Shown piece by piece: positions 29,166 to 37,726 of a stretch of 64,000 nucleotides of DNA; within the stretch, counting starts at the first letter, position 1; every line of letters begins with the position of its first letter. The stretch is from Marinomonas piezotolerans (lineage in GTDB: Bacteria > Pseudomonadota > Gammaproteobacteria > Pseudomonadales > Marinomonadaceae): assembly GCF_003362755.1 (NCBI RefSeq), contig NZ_QKRA01000003.1:434001-498000 (forward strand). The letters run 5' to 3'. A model generated the notes under the pieces. It did no database searches. It was not told where the DNA came from and saw only the letters and a program-made list of their open reading frames with translations. A program made the position numbers and the translations under genes.

Positions 29166-30602
29166 TTATTTATTCTCTAAAAGCTTTCTGTAAAGTGTGA
29201 TCCATTGCTCTGTAACACTTTCCCAGCTGTGATCTTTACTCATAGCGCGATGCTGTAGGTCCCGCCACTGACCAAGGTTTTTAAAGACGTGAAGTGAGCG
29301 TTCTATCGCTGCCGAGAAGTCTTCGATATTGGCTTTGTCAAAGACAAATCCATTAGCGTCCTCTCCTGTCTCAAATACCGTGTCGGCAAGGCCCCCAGTA
29401 CGACGCACTAACGGTAATGTACCGTATTTCAATGCGTAGAGTTGAGTTAGGCCGCACGGTTCAAATCGTGAGGGTATTAGAAGGATATCGACCCCAGCTT
29501 GGAGACGATGTGCATAGGCTTCATCATAACCTATTTTGATAGCAACTTGTTCTGGGAAGCGTTTTTGAAGTGCTAAGTACTGCTCTTCTAGAGTTTTGTC
29601 ACCGGAGCCTAGAAGAATAAGCATGGCACCTTGTTTGAGAGCGGTCTCCATCGCCGCGGGAACTAAGTCTAAGCCTTTTTGCTCTGTTAGGCGGCTAACG
29701 ATGCCATAAACGGGTACGTCGTCTTTTTCTGGGAGGTTGTTTTCCCGTTGAAGAGAGCGCTTATTGGCAAGCTTTTTATCCAATGAATGTATATCGTATG
29801 AACATTCTATATGGGGGTCTTTCTCAGGTGACCATTCATTGTAATCAACACCATTTAAAATGCCTGATAACCGATGACTGAGAGCGGTCAATGTGCCATC
29901 TAAACCATCACCGTAATCTGGTGTTAATATTTCTTTGGCATAGGTAGGACTCACAGTGGTAATGGCGTCAACAAAAACCAAGCCAGCTTTTAAGGCAGAG
30001 AATTGTCCATAGAACTCCATTCCGTGTAATGATAGTAAATCGTTGGGTAAGCGGACGTCGCCGTAGCGTTCTATTGGGAAACTACCATTGTAGCGAAGGT
30101 TGTGAACCGTCGTGACAATTGGAGGGTGTTTTAACTTCCAAGCAGCTAAATACGCCGCGGCAAGACCAGTTTGCCAATCATTTAGATGAAGCAAATCGGG
30201 TTGCCAGTTGAGTATGCGTCCGTATTGAGTGATAAAAGCGCAGACCCAAGAGAATGCCGCAAAGCGAATATGGTTGTCATTGTAGTCATATCCGTAGCTA
30301 TCCAAATAGGGGCCAGCGTCACGTTCAAATAAACTTTTGCATTGGACCAGATACATGGGAATATCAGAATTTGGTAAGGAGGTTTCTAGTAGTATCAGAT
30401 CACCGACCCCAAAAGGGTCACCTAAGTTGGTTGTGTTAGTAATTGCGCCTACTTTATCGACCATGCCAGTATAGGCAGGCATGATGAGTTTTACATCAAT
30501 ACCTTTATTGCGTAGGGCAATCGGAAGTGAGCCAGCAACATCTGCAAGCCCGCCAGTTTTAATAAGAGGATGTATTTCGGATGCAGCGAAGAGGACTTTC
30601 AT
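29166..30602 (-). CDS. glgA: Glycogen synthase (ADP-glucose)
   Basis: GT5 transferase that extends alpha-1,4-glucan from ADP-glucose. The 478-residue protein has the KTGGL substrate motif near the N-terminus (HPLIKTGGLADVAGSLP) and the C-terminal PSRFEPCGLTQLYALKYGTLP with RRTGGLADTV. It is divergent from glgC across 95 bases, which likely hold both promoters, so glycogen synthesis genes can be jointly controlled. Confidence 0.96.
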   Translation of the reverse strand: MKVLFAASEIHPLIKTGGLADVAGSLPIALRNKGIDVKLIMPAYTGMVDKVGAITNTTNLGDPFGVGDLILLETSLPNSDIPMYLVQCKSLFERDAGPYLDSYGYDYNDNHIRFAAFSWVCAFITQYGRILNWQPDLLHLNDWQTGLAAAYLAAWKLKHPPIVTTVHNLRYNGSFPIERYGDVRLPNDLLSLHGMEFYGQFSALKAGLVFVDAITTVSPTYAKEILTPDYGDGLDGTLTALSHRLSGILNGVDYNEWSPEKDPHIECSYDIHSLDKKLANKRSLQRENNLPEKDDVPVYGIVSRLTEQKGLDLVPAAMETALKQGAMLILLGSGDKTLEEQYLALQKRFPEQVAIKIGYDEAYAHRLQAGVDILLIPSRFEPCGLTQLYALKYGTLPLVRRTGGLADTVFETGEDANGFVFDKANIEDFSAAIERSLHVFKNLGQWRDLQHRAMSKDHSWESVTEQWITLYRKLLENK

Positions 30603-30697
30603 AATTCCCTTTTCATGTTGATTTACTAATATGACCAGAGTATACCTAATATACGCCTATTTTAGTGTTAGGCTTGGATAAAAAGTAAGGGTTAGAT

Positions 30698-31951
30698 ATG
30701 GATTTAAATGCCGCGCGTATGAATACCCTTTCGCTAATTCTAGCGGGAGGCAGAGGTTCTCGACTTAAGCAACTTACTGATCATCGTTCAAAGCCCGCGG
30801 TCCCTATCGCTGGCAAATATAAGATAATCGATTTTCCGCTGTCCAACTGTATTAATTCAGGGATGAGAAAAATAGCTGTTCTAACACAGTATCGCTCCCA
30901 TACATTGAATCAGCATGTGCAGCGAGGCTGGAATTTTTTGAGGTCAGATTTCAATGAGTTTATTGAATTGTGGCCTGCTCAACAGCAAACGGGTGAAGAG
31001 TGGTATCGCGGTACGGCGGACGCTGTCTATCAAAATCTTAAAATGATCAATGAGCTCAACAGTGAGTATATTTTGATTTTGGCAGGTGATCATGTATATC
31101 GCCAAGACTACAGTGTTATGCTTCAAGAACATATTGAAAATGGCGCAGACGTCACTGTTGCCTGCATTGAGGTGCCGATAAAAGAGGCCGATCAATTTGG
31201 CATCATGCATGTTGATGAAGAAGACAATATTATTGCGTTTGAAGAAAAGCCAAGTGCCCCCCCAACGATGCCTGGTAAGCCAGAGGTGTCACTTGCGAGT
31301 ATGGGGATATATATTTTTAATACTCAGTTCTTACGCGACAAACTGAGGAATGACTCCGCGGATGACGATTCAAGTCATGACTTTGGTAAAGATCTAATAC
31401 CACTATTTGTAGGCAACGCTCGTATAAAAGCGCATCATTTCAGTAAAAGTAGTATTCCTAATGAAAGCTATCCTGACCAGCCTTATTGGAGGGATGTTGG
31501 TACGTTAACGGCTTATTGGGAATCAAATATGGACCTGACCAAGTTGGTTCCAGAATTGGATTTGTACGATGAGTCATGGCCAATACGTACTACACATTAC
31601 CAACGACCTGCCGCTAAGTTTAATTACAACTATGAAGAGCGTATTGGTACGGCATTGAATTCGGTTGTTTCTGCAGGCTGTATTGTCTCCGGTTCTACGG
31701 TTGAACAATCAATATTATTTAATAATGTCCGCGTAAACTCATATTCATATGTTAAAAAATCGGTCGTTTTACCGCGCTGTGATATTGGTCGTCACTGTCA
31801 GTTGACAAATGTTGTCGTGGATTCGGATACGAAAATCCCTGCTCACACCGTTATCGGTGAAGATCCAGAGTTAGATGCTAAGCGCTTTTACCGTAATTCT
31901 GATGGGATTGTACTGGTAACGCAGGAAATGATTGACCAGCTAGAAGAATAA
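30698..31951 (+). CDS. glgC: Glucose-1-phosphate adenylyltransferase
   Basis: Makes ADP-glucose from ATP and glucose-1-phosphate, the committed step of glycogen synthesis. The 417-residue protein has the nucleotidyl-binding LILAGGRGSRLKQLTDHRS, KYKIIDFPLSNCINSG, the GTADAVYQN and GDHVYRQDY motifs, FEEKPSAP, and a C-terminal left-handed beta-helix. It is divergent from glgA. Confidence 0.96.
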   Translation: MDLNAARMNTLSLILAGGRGSRLKQLTDHRSKPAVPIAGKYKIIDFPLSNCINSGMRKIAVLTQYRSHTLNQHVQRGWNFLRSDFNEFIELWPAQQQTGEEWYRGTADAVYQNLKMINELNSEYILILAGDHVYRQDYSVMLQEHIENGADVTVACIEVPIKEADQFGIMHVDEEDNIIAFEEKPSAPPTMPGKPEVSLASMGIYIFNTQFLRDKLRNDSADDDSSHDFGKDLIPLFVGNARIKAHHFSKSSIPNESYPDQPYWRDVGTLTAYWESNMDLTKLVPELDLYDESWPIRTTHYQRPAAKFNYNYEERIGTALNSVVSAGCIVSGSTVEQSILFNNVRVNSYSYVKKSVVLPRCDIGRHCQLTNVVVDSDTKIPAHTVIGEDPELDAKRFYRNSDGIVLVTQEMIDQLEE

Positions 31952-31980
31952 GCTTAGATATCAATAGTAAAGCAATAGAA

Positions 31981-32006
31981 GCCTCTCATGCGTGAGAGGC
32001 TTTTTT
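31981..32006. terminator. Intrinsic terminator after glgC
   Basis: GCCTCTCA / TGAGAGGC with loop TGCG followed by TTTTTT, immediately before the end of the converging GumN gene. Confidence 0.9.
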
Positions 32007-32009
32007 CGT

Positions 32010-32927
32010 TTAAGGTGGCGGTGTAAACATAGGGTGCGGGGAAAACCCCTTTTGTTTGAGTTCAACGAGTATGCTGTTGGGGCCACTTAAGTGCAGGGCG
32101 CCTACTATCACAAACGTCGTTAGAGGCTTAAGCGGGGCTTGTGTAAGATATAGGTTAATGATGTCGGCCATATGACGATTACGTCGATCAAGTAGTAGTT
32201 CTAGCATGGGTTGCAATTCGGGTTGGCGTTCCACATCTTTGTATACAAAATGATATAACTTGTCGGGTTGAGCTGTTCGCCAATATTCAACCATTTGATG
32301 CATGTAGTCCAAGTCTTCCAGTTGATCTAGACTGCTTTCGAGCATGGCTAGTTGTGCGTTGAAGGGTGCGCCCGCCATCGCGTTAATTTGCTCTGCCAAG
32401 CTCTCTAATTCTAGTATTGGCTTATTTTGTTGTTTGGCTCGCTGTATAAAGTGAAGATCTAAACCAAGCTCTGTTTTGTACCGACTTTGGGTAAGCTGGA
32501 ATTGTGTTAGCGTATCAATCAGCATCCATGGACGTAGCCTCAACATCTGTTGGTAATCAAAGCCTTCTTTTGAGGCGATTGATTGCAGTAATGTAAGCTG
32601 CTCATCTGATAGATACTGCGCGAGTGTGATGCCTTCCGGTAACCACATATGCTGTTGTACCAGGCGTTTTGAGGTATATGGATCAAATGAGGTTGGATCA
32701 AGTTCTACCGCTATTCGGTCTGATTCGGAGAAGGCGGAGTAATAAGCGGCTGGTAATGGATAATAGTCTTCTGTTAACGCGTGAATAGAACCCACTAGAT
32801 ACACTGTGGCTCGCTGATGCTGAACTTGCCACATAAAAGGTTGATAAGGCGCTGACAGGCCTCTTACTGATGCGAAGACAACAAAGAGTACAGTGATCTG
32901 CTTGAAAAGAGAGATTAGAAGACGCAT
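32010..32927 (-). CDS. TraB/GumN family protein
   Basis: A 305-residue secreted or periplasmic protein with a signal peptide (LFVVFASVRGLSA) and the TraB/GumN pattern: the conserved GSIHAL near residue 42, ELDPTSFDPYT, GLDLHFIQRAKQQNKPILELES and the C-terminal TFVIVGALHLSGPNSILVEL. The family is related to Tiki-type metalloproteases; activity here is unproven. Confidence 0.85.
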   Translation of the reverse strand: MRLLISLFKQITVLFVVFASVRGLSAPYQPFMWQVQHQRATVYLVGSIHALTEDYYPLPAAYYSAFSESDRIAVELDPTSFDPYTSKRLVQQHMWLPEGITLAQYLSDEQLTLLQSIASKEGFDYQQMLRLRPWMLIDTLTQFQLTQSRYKTELGLDLHFIQRAKQQNKPILELESLAEQINAMAGAPFNAQLAMLESSLDQLEDLDYMHQMVEYWRTAQPDKLYHFVYKDVERQPELQPMLELLLDRRNRHMADIINLYLTQAPLKPLTTFVIVGALHLSGPNSILVELKQKGFSPHPMFTPPP

Positions 32928-33131
32928 TTATAGAAGCTCAGCTAAACAAAAACGATAGAGTATTATCCCCGTCGCTTGTGGATAACCCTTGTAGAGATGC
33001 CGTAATAACTTCCTCTAAGCCGTGTCATAGAAGGCTTGAGTCGGTATAGTATATAAAATCTTCAGTCGTTTCATGGTTGCCTAGTATTTGGACAACCACA
33101 ACACAAAATATCGTAAGAGAGGTTCTATTTT

Positions 33132-33761
33132 ATGTTCACTGGTATTGTTCAAGGTATGGCGGAAATTGAATCCTGTCAACCTCAAGGACGGAATAGACGT
33201 TTGCGCGTGCGATTTCCTCAGGGAGTTATGCATGATCAACAGCTAGGCGCAAGTGTTGCAATCAATGGTGTTTGTTTAACAGTGGCAGAGATGGATGCTG
33301 AGTCGCTTACCTTCGATGTAATCGATACGACATTACAATTGACCAACATTGGTTTATTGGTGGAAGGTTCAATAGTCAATTTCGAACGTGCTGCGAAAAT
33401 GGGAGATGAAGTGGGTGGTCATGTCATGTCTGGGCACATAATGACAACCGTTACAATTAGTAAAATAGAGCAAATTGATGAGAGCTTCCATATCCGATTT
33501 ACTGTAGCGAATGATGCTATTAATGCGCGCCGTTACCTATTTGATAAAGGATACGTCGGTTTAAATGGCGCTAGCTTAACGATTAGCGCGATTGGAGATG
33601 ACTGGATTGAGGTTTCACTCATTCCTGAAACATTACGACTAACAACATTTGGTCTACTGGAAGTCGGTGCGCAAGTTAACCTTGAAATTGATGCACATAC
33701 CCAGGCAACCGTTGATACGGTTGAGCGCGTTCTAAAACAGCGTGGAATTGTTTTACCCTAA
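33132..33761 (+). CDS. ribE: Riboflavin synthase, alpha chain
   Basis: Dismutates two 6,7-dimethyl-8-ribityllumazine molecules to riboflavin. The 209-residue protein has two lumazine-binding repeats, starting MFTGIVQGMAEIE and HVMSGHIMTTVTISKIE. I see no FMN riboswitch in the 200 bases upstream. In related bacteria ribE is usually followed by ribBA/ribH; here the prophage follows, so the normal downstream neighbours are displaced or beyond the window. Confidence 0.95.
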   Translation: MFTGIVQGMAEIESCQPQGRNRRLRVRFPQGVMHDQQLGASVAINGVCLTVAEMDAESLTFDVIDTTLQLTNIGLLVEGSIVNFERAAKMGDEVGGHVMSGHIMTTVTISKIEQIDESFHIRFTVANDAINARRYLFDKGYVGLNGASLTISAIGDDWIEVSLIPETLRLTTFGLLEVGAQVNLEIDAHTQATVDTVERVLKQRGIVLP

Positions 33762-33845
33762 GGCTGGTAAGTAATAGCGCGATTCTAGTGAAAGCAATGG
33801 AGTCTAGGATGGATATTCGGTAGAATGCGCGCCATATTTATCCCC

Positions 33846-33944
33846 GAGAACCTGTTTATAAGTCATTTATTTCCAGATTACAGCTGAGAGCTGTTTTTTG
33901 GGCATACCCTGATGCCAACTTAGTTGACTTATCAACAGGTACTC
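33846..33944 (+). ncRNA. Candidate structured RNA with long closing stem
   Basis: GAGAACCTGTTTATAAGTC (33846-33864) pairs with GACTTATCAACAGGTACTC (33926-33944) at 17 of 19 positions. Inside are two hairpins: ACAGCT/AGCTGT followed by six Ts, and GGCAT/ATGCC. A TAGAAT-GCGCGCC promoter-like element lies about 15 bases upstream. It does not match 6S, tmRNA, SRP or an FMN riboswitch that I can recognise. It could instead be an att-linked or DnaA-box-containing repeat (TTATCAACA at 33929). Confidence 0.35.
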
Positions 33945-34166
33945 TTATGAGAATCGCTTTTTAAGTGTGAGTGTAAAGTGTCAAATAATTTAAAGCACAT
34001 CCGAAATTTCAGTATTATCGCCCACATCTATAATCAGCCATATTTCACCTCTTTTCACTCCCTTTCTAATATCCTCTAAGCCCTTTAATTACGTGGCTTT
34101 AAGTCTTTCTTTCTGTTTTGTTTGTCGCATAGCATTTCATTGGTTATCATCGCATTTAAGTACATA

Positions 34167-34195
34167 GTTGAGTACATGGATTTTATGTACTCAAC
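34167..34195. repeat. Perfect inverted repeat upstream of the integrase
   Basis: GTTGAGTACAT (34167-34177) and ATGTACTCAAC (34185-34195) are perfect 11-bp arms around a 7-base centre, followed by TTTT. An additional AGTACAT half-site lies at 34159-34165. It is a candidate arm-type site for integrase/excisionase or an operator of the integrase gene. Confidence 0.6.
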
Positions 34196-34229
34196 TTTTC
34201 GTAATTAAATTACACATAAAATTACAGGC

Positions 34230-35441
34230 ATGGCGATGATTTCAAATGCGTGGCTCAAAGCGAATGCTGGCCGTGAGCGGGATGGTGTCGAGGTGTTCTC
34301 CGATCGGGATGGTTTGGGGGTTCGCGCTTCGTCTAAGGGGAAATTGGTTTTTCAGTATCGATATCGATTTGGCGGGAAGCAGCATCGTATCGATATTGGT
34401 CCCTATCCAAGTATCTCGTTAAAACGCGCTCGAGAGATCCATGCAGAGTTGCGTGCAGAGTTAGCCGAATCCAGAGACCCTAAAAAGGTGCTTCAACAAC
34501 AGCGCCTTGGTGCTGCACCTACGAATACCGTTGAGCAGCTTTATGTCGATTATCACAGCAAGTTTGCGTCACACCACAAGAAGAGTGCCGACCAGGTGTT
34601 GCGCTCTATGGAGCTGTATGTCTTTCCGATGTTGGGAGAGCAGCAGGCCGAGAATGTAGAGACACATCATTGGATGGCATTGCTGGAAGATGTAGCAGAG
34701 TCAGCCCCTTCTATATCTGAGCGTATTCTAAGTGCTGTTAGTCAGATGTATGCGTGGGGAATTCGGATGCGCAGAGTGAGTGTTAATCCGGTATCTGATG
34801 TCTCAGCGAAGTACGATTTGCGAGTTAAGCGCAAAGTGAGGGTGCGTAGCCTTGATGATCGGGAACTTAGGCTCGTATGGCAGGCCATTCTAAAGAGCAA
34901 CTTGCGCCCTCGAAACACTGTCATGCTGCAATTGCTTCTTATGTGGGGCGGTCGAGTAGGTGAGCTGAGACTCTCTGAGAAGGCACATTTTGATTTGCAC
35001 AACAATGTGTGGACTATCCCGCCCGAGAATCATAAAACAGGTGCTAAAACAGGTAAGCCACTCAAGCGCCCCATCTTGCCTGAGATGGCGGAGCTTATTA
35101 AACAATGTCTGCAGCTTAGTCCGCCAAACTATCAATACATGTTTCCTAAAGAGGGGGCAGACGAGCCGACATCAGAGACTAGTCATTTAGGGATCAGTGA
35201 TAATCTCAATAAGTGGATTAAGCGTCGGCTGGCTCAAGATGTGGAGCATTGGTCGCTCCATGATTTACGATCGACGGCGCGGTCGCGTTGGTCGCAACTT
35301 GCGCCGCCTCACATAGCGGAGATCGCCTTGGGCCATGCGTTACCAAAAATGTGGCAAACGTATGACTACTACGATTATTTAGATGAGCAACGAGAGTTGT
35401 ATCGTGCATGGCTGTCTAAGCTTCGTGAGATTGTTGCTTAG
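34230..35441 (+). CDS. int: Phage tyrosine integrase (DUF4102 N-terminus)
   Basis: Catalyses site-specific integration and, with an excisionase, excision. The 403-residue protein has an N-terminal DUF4102-type arm-binding domain (DGVEVFSDRDGLGVRASSKGK ... YRYRFGGKQHRIDIGPYP) and a complete catalytic set: Arg in LMWGGRVGELRL, Lys in NHKTG, H-x-x-R in LHDLRSTAR, His in ALGHAL and Tyr in the YDYYDYLDEQREL region. It is next to the left prophage end. Its 3' end overlaps by 26 bases the end of the converging excisionase-like gene. Confidence 0.95.
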   Translation: MAMISNAWLKANAGRERDGVEVFSDRDGLGVRASSKGKLVFQYRYRFGGKQHRIDIGPYPSISLKRAREIHAELRAELAESRDPKKVLQQQRLGAAPTNTVEQLYVDYHSKFASHHKKSADQVLRSMELYVFPMLGEQQAENVETHHWMALLEDVAESAPSISERILSAVSQMYAWGIRMRRVSVNPVSDVSAKYDLRVKRKVRVRSLDDRELRLVWQAILKSNLRPRNTVMLQLLLMWGGRVGELRLSEKAHFDLHNNVWTIPPENHKTGAKTGKPLKRPILPEMAELIKQCLQLSPPNYQYMFPKEGADEPTSETSHLGISDNLNKWIKRRLAQDVEHWSLHDLRSTARSRWSQLAPPHIAEIALGHALPKMWQTYDYYDYLDEQRELYRAWLSKLREIVA

Positions 35442-35676
35442 CGTTCTCCCATTGCACTATATCCTCTAATGCCCAGCGGGCGCTTTTGCCGTCCCCGAAA
35501 CGAGGATCAGGCAGTTTGTGGGGACAGTCAGGCTGTCTCCAACGCCAGAAAGTCGCTGGGCTTATGCTGTAGCGCTTCTGCAAATCTGCGCCGCTAAAAA
35601 AGCACGACGGTGCGCCTGCTGCGGCGAAAACATCGATCATGGTTGGTGCGGTTGGTGTTAATGATTGCTCACTCAT
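35416..35676 (-). CDS. AlpA-like DNA-binding protein, excisionase candidate
   Basis: An 86-residue protein with an AlpA/MerR-like winged helix (LQKRYSISPATFWRWRQPDCPHKLPDPRFGDGKSARWALEDIVQWE). Such proteins act as phage excisionases or regulators of integrase genes. It is last in the 12-gene leftward operon, overlaps the previous gene by 4 bases, and abuts the integrase tail to tail. A role in excision is inferred from position and fold. Confidence 0.75.
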   Translation of the reverse strand: MSEQSLTPTAPTMIDVFAAAGAPSCFFSGADLQKRYSISPATFWRWRQPDCPHKLPDPRFGDGKSARWALEDIVQWENAKQQSHEA

Positions 35677-35948
35677 ACTGCCTCCGTTTGCGTTTTGAGT
35701 TGTGCTTTTAGCTGCTTGTTTTCGTCATGCAGCATGCGGTTCTTAGCTTCTACCATGTCGATCACGGCCCAAAGCAAACCGCTTTTAATGTCCGCTCCTG
35801 ACCCGTGGCCAACTGTCACATCGTCGAATTTCTTGATGGATTTGTATTCGCTGGCATCCATCACTTTGGCAAGCTGGTTGGCGATGTTTCTAGCGTGGGT
35901 GCTGTTGCCCGTTTGTTGCCAGAGTTGTAGATCTCGTTCTAGGCTCAT
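35673..35948 (-). CDS. Small phage protein with C-terminal coiled coil
   Basis: 91 residues, unrecognised. The N-terminal half is polar; the end (MVEAKNRMLHDENKQLKAQLKTQ) is a strong coiled coil. It overlaps both neighbours by 4 bases (ATGA type), so it is translated as part of the leftward operon. Confidence 0.75.
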   Translation of the reverse strand: MSLERDLQLWQQTGNSTHARNIANQLAKVMDASEYKSIKKFDDVTVGHGSGADIKSGLLWAVIDMVEAKNRMLHDENKQLKAQLKTQTEAV

Positions 35949-36160
35949 GACTGTAATACCTGCGTTGCGATGAAGGTCATTTTGACGCTGAACATCAATA
36001 TGATTGTGAATGAAAAGACCGCTCCTTTAGTGGCGAGCTTGTTGTCTCGACCAGCTATCGGTAGCGCTAATAAAAATAGCGTCAGGGCAAATGCCAGCGC
36101 AGCAAATCCGTATAGCTCGATAGCAGCCCAAACGGCTAGAATGTAAAACACACTTCTCAT
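35945..36160 (-). CDS. Small phage membrane protein
   Basis: 71 residues with three hydrophobic stretches (VFYILAVWAAIELYGFAALAF; ALTLFLLALPI; AVFSFTIILMFSVKMTFIA). Unrecognised. It overlaps its neighbours by 4 bases in the leftward operon. Inner-membrane location is predicted from hydrophobicity only. Confidence 0.72.
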   Translation of the reverse strand: MRSVFYILAVWAAIELYGFAALAFALTLFLLALPIAGRDNKLATKGAVFSFTIILMFSVKMTFIATQVLQS

Positions 36161-36393
36161 TGCTTATCTCCCTTTAGCGCTTCGATCGCTAGCGTGCGCA
36201 TGATGCGTTCGCGCTCAGTTTGCGGCACGAAGCTTTTAATCTTTTCCAGCCCGTCACGAAGCGGGTTGGTGGCTTGTTCGTGTAATTCCTGGGCACGGTT
36301 GCAGAACGTTCTTACTGTGTATGCGCTGCCTTTTTCACTTGCGGCAAATGCCTCTAGCAGAAGTTTTCCGCCAACATCTAATGACTCAGACAT
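36157..36393 (-). CDS. Hypothetical phage protein
   Basis: 78 residues, mostly helical and charged, no recognisable family. It overlaps the upstream gene by 8 bases and the downstream one by 4. Position in the leftward operon is the only clue to expression. Confidence 0.7.
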   Translation of the reverse strand: MSESLDVGGKLLLEAFAASEKGSAYTVRTFCNRAQELHEQATNPLRDGLEKIKSFVPQTERERIMRTLAIEALKGDKQ

Positions 36394-36862
36394 GCCGCCT
36401 CCCGATAGCTCGGTGAGCGGCTATGATTTCTTGCATTCTCATACGTGCAATAGCTTGGTCACGAATGACAATGCCCCCTTCATTGCGGGTAGGAGTAAAT
36501 GTTTTTTTATCCGCCTTGTTGTTGCTTTCTAGGGCTTTGATTTGGCTTGGTGTTGCCAGCTCACGGACGCGCGTCGTTGAGGCTCCTGCATGAAGCGAGC
36601 AAGCGGTCAGGCTGTGCCCAAGTCGCAGGGATTCTTCAATGCGCGCCTTAATCCGCTCTTCCGATTGCTGCTTTACCTCGTTTAGGTTTGCTTCACCGTT
36701 GCGTTTAAGGGCTTTAAGCTGCTCTTTGGTCGCTAGCCTTTTCATTCTAGCGACTCCCACTTTTATGAATTGAGCGGTTTTGAAAATGCCAAGCCCGTTC
36801 TCAATTGCTTTTTCAATGCCTTTCTGCACTTCTTCATCGCTGGGTTTTCTATTCTTTGGCAT
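36386..36862 (-). CDS. Phage protein with duplicated helical module
   Basis: 158 residues with an internal duplication of about 45 residues: a first copy (about 15-60) ending KRLATKEQLKALKRNGEA and a second (about 70-115) ending RELATPSQIKALESNNKA, both with a central HTH-like stretch (FKTAQFIKVGVARMK; LTACSLHAGASTTRV). The basic C-terminus ends AAHRAIGRRHV. DNA or RNA binding is plausible but not shown. The gene sits in the leftward operon, 11 bases after its upstream neighbour. Confidence 0.72.
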   Translation of the reverse strand: MPKNRKPSDEEVQKGIEKAIENGLGIFKTAQFIKVGVARMKRLATKEQLKALKRNGEANLNEVKQQSEERIKARIEESLRLGHSLTACSLHAGASTTRVRELATPSQIKALESNNKADKKTFTPTRNEGGIVIRDQAIARMRMQEIIAAHRAIGRRHV

Positions 36863-36873
36863 GCTGAATTCCC

Positions 36874-37497
36874 CTAAGCTGCTATATCTGATTTAGCTGC
36901 GTCGTAGCGTTTGATGATTTCAACGATCGCGTAACAAATCCAAAGAAAATGATGTGTGTACTCAGTACAGTCGTATTCATAAAAGCTATCGAACTGGAAG
37001 TCGTGCTTATCAAAATTGGAGATAAAGTCGTTGGCCTCTTCCTTGTGGGAAATGGACTTAAGAGATTCTTCAATTTCTTCGCGAATAGATCGATTAATCT
37101 CAGCTTCTTCGCCTTCTAGCTCTTCTAGGGGCTCTAGGTTGCCTTCTAGGTAGTTACTCACGTCACGCTTGAATGCTTCCTCGGACCATTTTTTTCCATA
37201 TTCTGAGCCGCGAGGTTCTGCCACCAGCTTTTCGCCCCAGTAACCTGGATTGATGCTGGCCTTGCCGCGAAAGAATTCAAACATGTCGCTTAATCGCGTA
37301 AATACAAAGTCCCCCATATCGCCAGTCACAGCTAAGTACCCAGGCCAAGTGGTGATGTTGATTGCGTAAAAAGAAGATCCCTTCACGCCAAATCTGATAT
37401 GGCGATATTTGCCGTCATCCTTGAGAATGGTCAGCTCATGCTTTGCTGTATTTTCTTGGAAGATTTCAAATACTTCTTGTCGTAGTAAATCAGTCAT
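36874..37497 (-). CDS. Conserved phage hypothetical protein
   Basis: 207 residues. The N-terminal half has a recognisable phage pattern (INITTWPGYLAVTGDMGDFVFTRLSDMFEFFRG) also seen in unrelated temperate phages; the C-terminal half is acidic and helical. Function unknown. It lies in the leftward operon with 10-base spacings to both neighbours. Confidence 0.75.
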   Translation of the reverse strand: MTDLLRQEVFEIFQENTAKHELTILKDDGKYRHIRFGVKGSSFYAINITTWPGYLAVTGDMGDFVFTRLSDMFEFFRGKASINPGYWGEKLVAEPRGSEYGKKWSEEAFKRDVSNYLEGNLEPLEELEGEEAEINRSIREEIEESLKSISHKEEANDFISNFDKHDFQFDSFYEYDCTEYTHHFLWICYAIVEIIKRYDAAKSDIAA

Positions 37498-37507
37498 GTC
37501 GTTCTCC

Positions 37508-37726
37508 CTAAGCTGCTGTTTGTTCGTTTAAGCGAGCGGTGGCATGGTTAAGCCCCGCTTCAAGCTCTGCGACTTGTGTTTGAAGTGCGCGAATGGTTTC
37601 GGCGCTGGCGTCAAGCGAGTATTGTTGGCCTTCAAGTGCAGCAACGAGCTGAGCAACGGTGATTGGGTTGCTGTCTTCGTCGTGGCCAGCGATAACATCG
37701 AGGTTCCAGTTGTGCTTGGTATTCAT
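37508..37726 (-). CDS. Small coiled-coil phage protein
   Basis: 72 residues; the C-terminal part (AETIRALQTQVAELEAGLNHATARLNEQ) is a heptad coiled coil. It overlaps the end of rdgC by 4 bases (ATGA), suggesting coupled translation with RdgC. Confidence 0.72.
   Translation of the reverse strand: MNTKHNWNLDVIAGHDEDSNPITVAQLVAALEGQQYSLDASAETIRALQTQVAELEAGLNHATARLNEQTAA

Larger units (their letters stand above)
33762..34229. other. Host-prophage junction region, no protein gene seen
   Basis: 468 bases between ribE and the phage integrase, expected to contain attL. The left part has a promoter-like TAGAAT followed by GCGCGCC (about 33821-33834), typical of stable-RNA promoters, then a 99-base structured element. 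The right part is AT-rich with an inverted repeat next to the integrase. No tRNA is seen, and the attachment core cannot be identified without the right end. Confidence 0.55.

Noticed and set aside
33846-33944. 6S RNA or FMN riboswitch
   Set aside because: The stem-loop layout does not fit 6S, and the conserved FMN riboswitch core is absent here and upstream of ribE.
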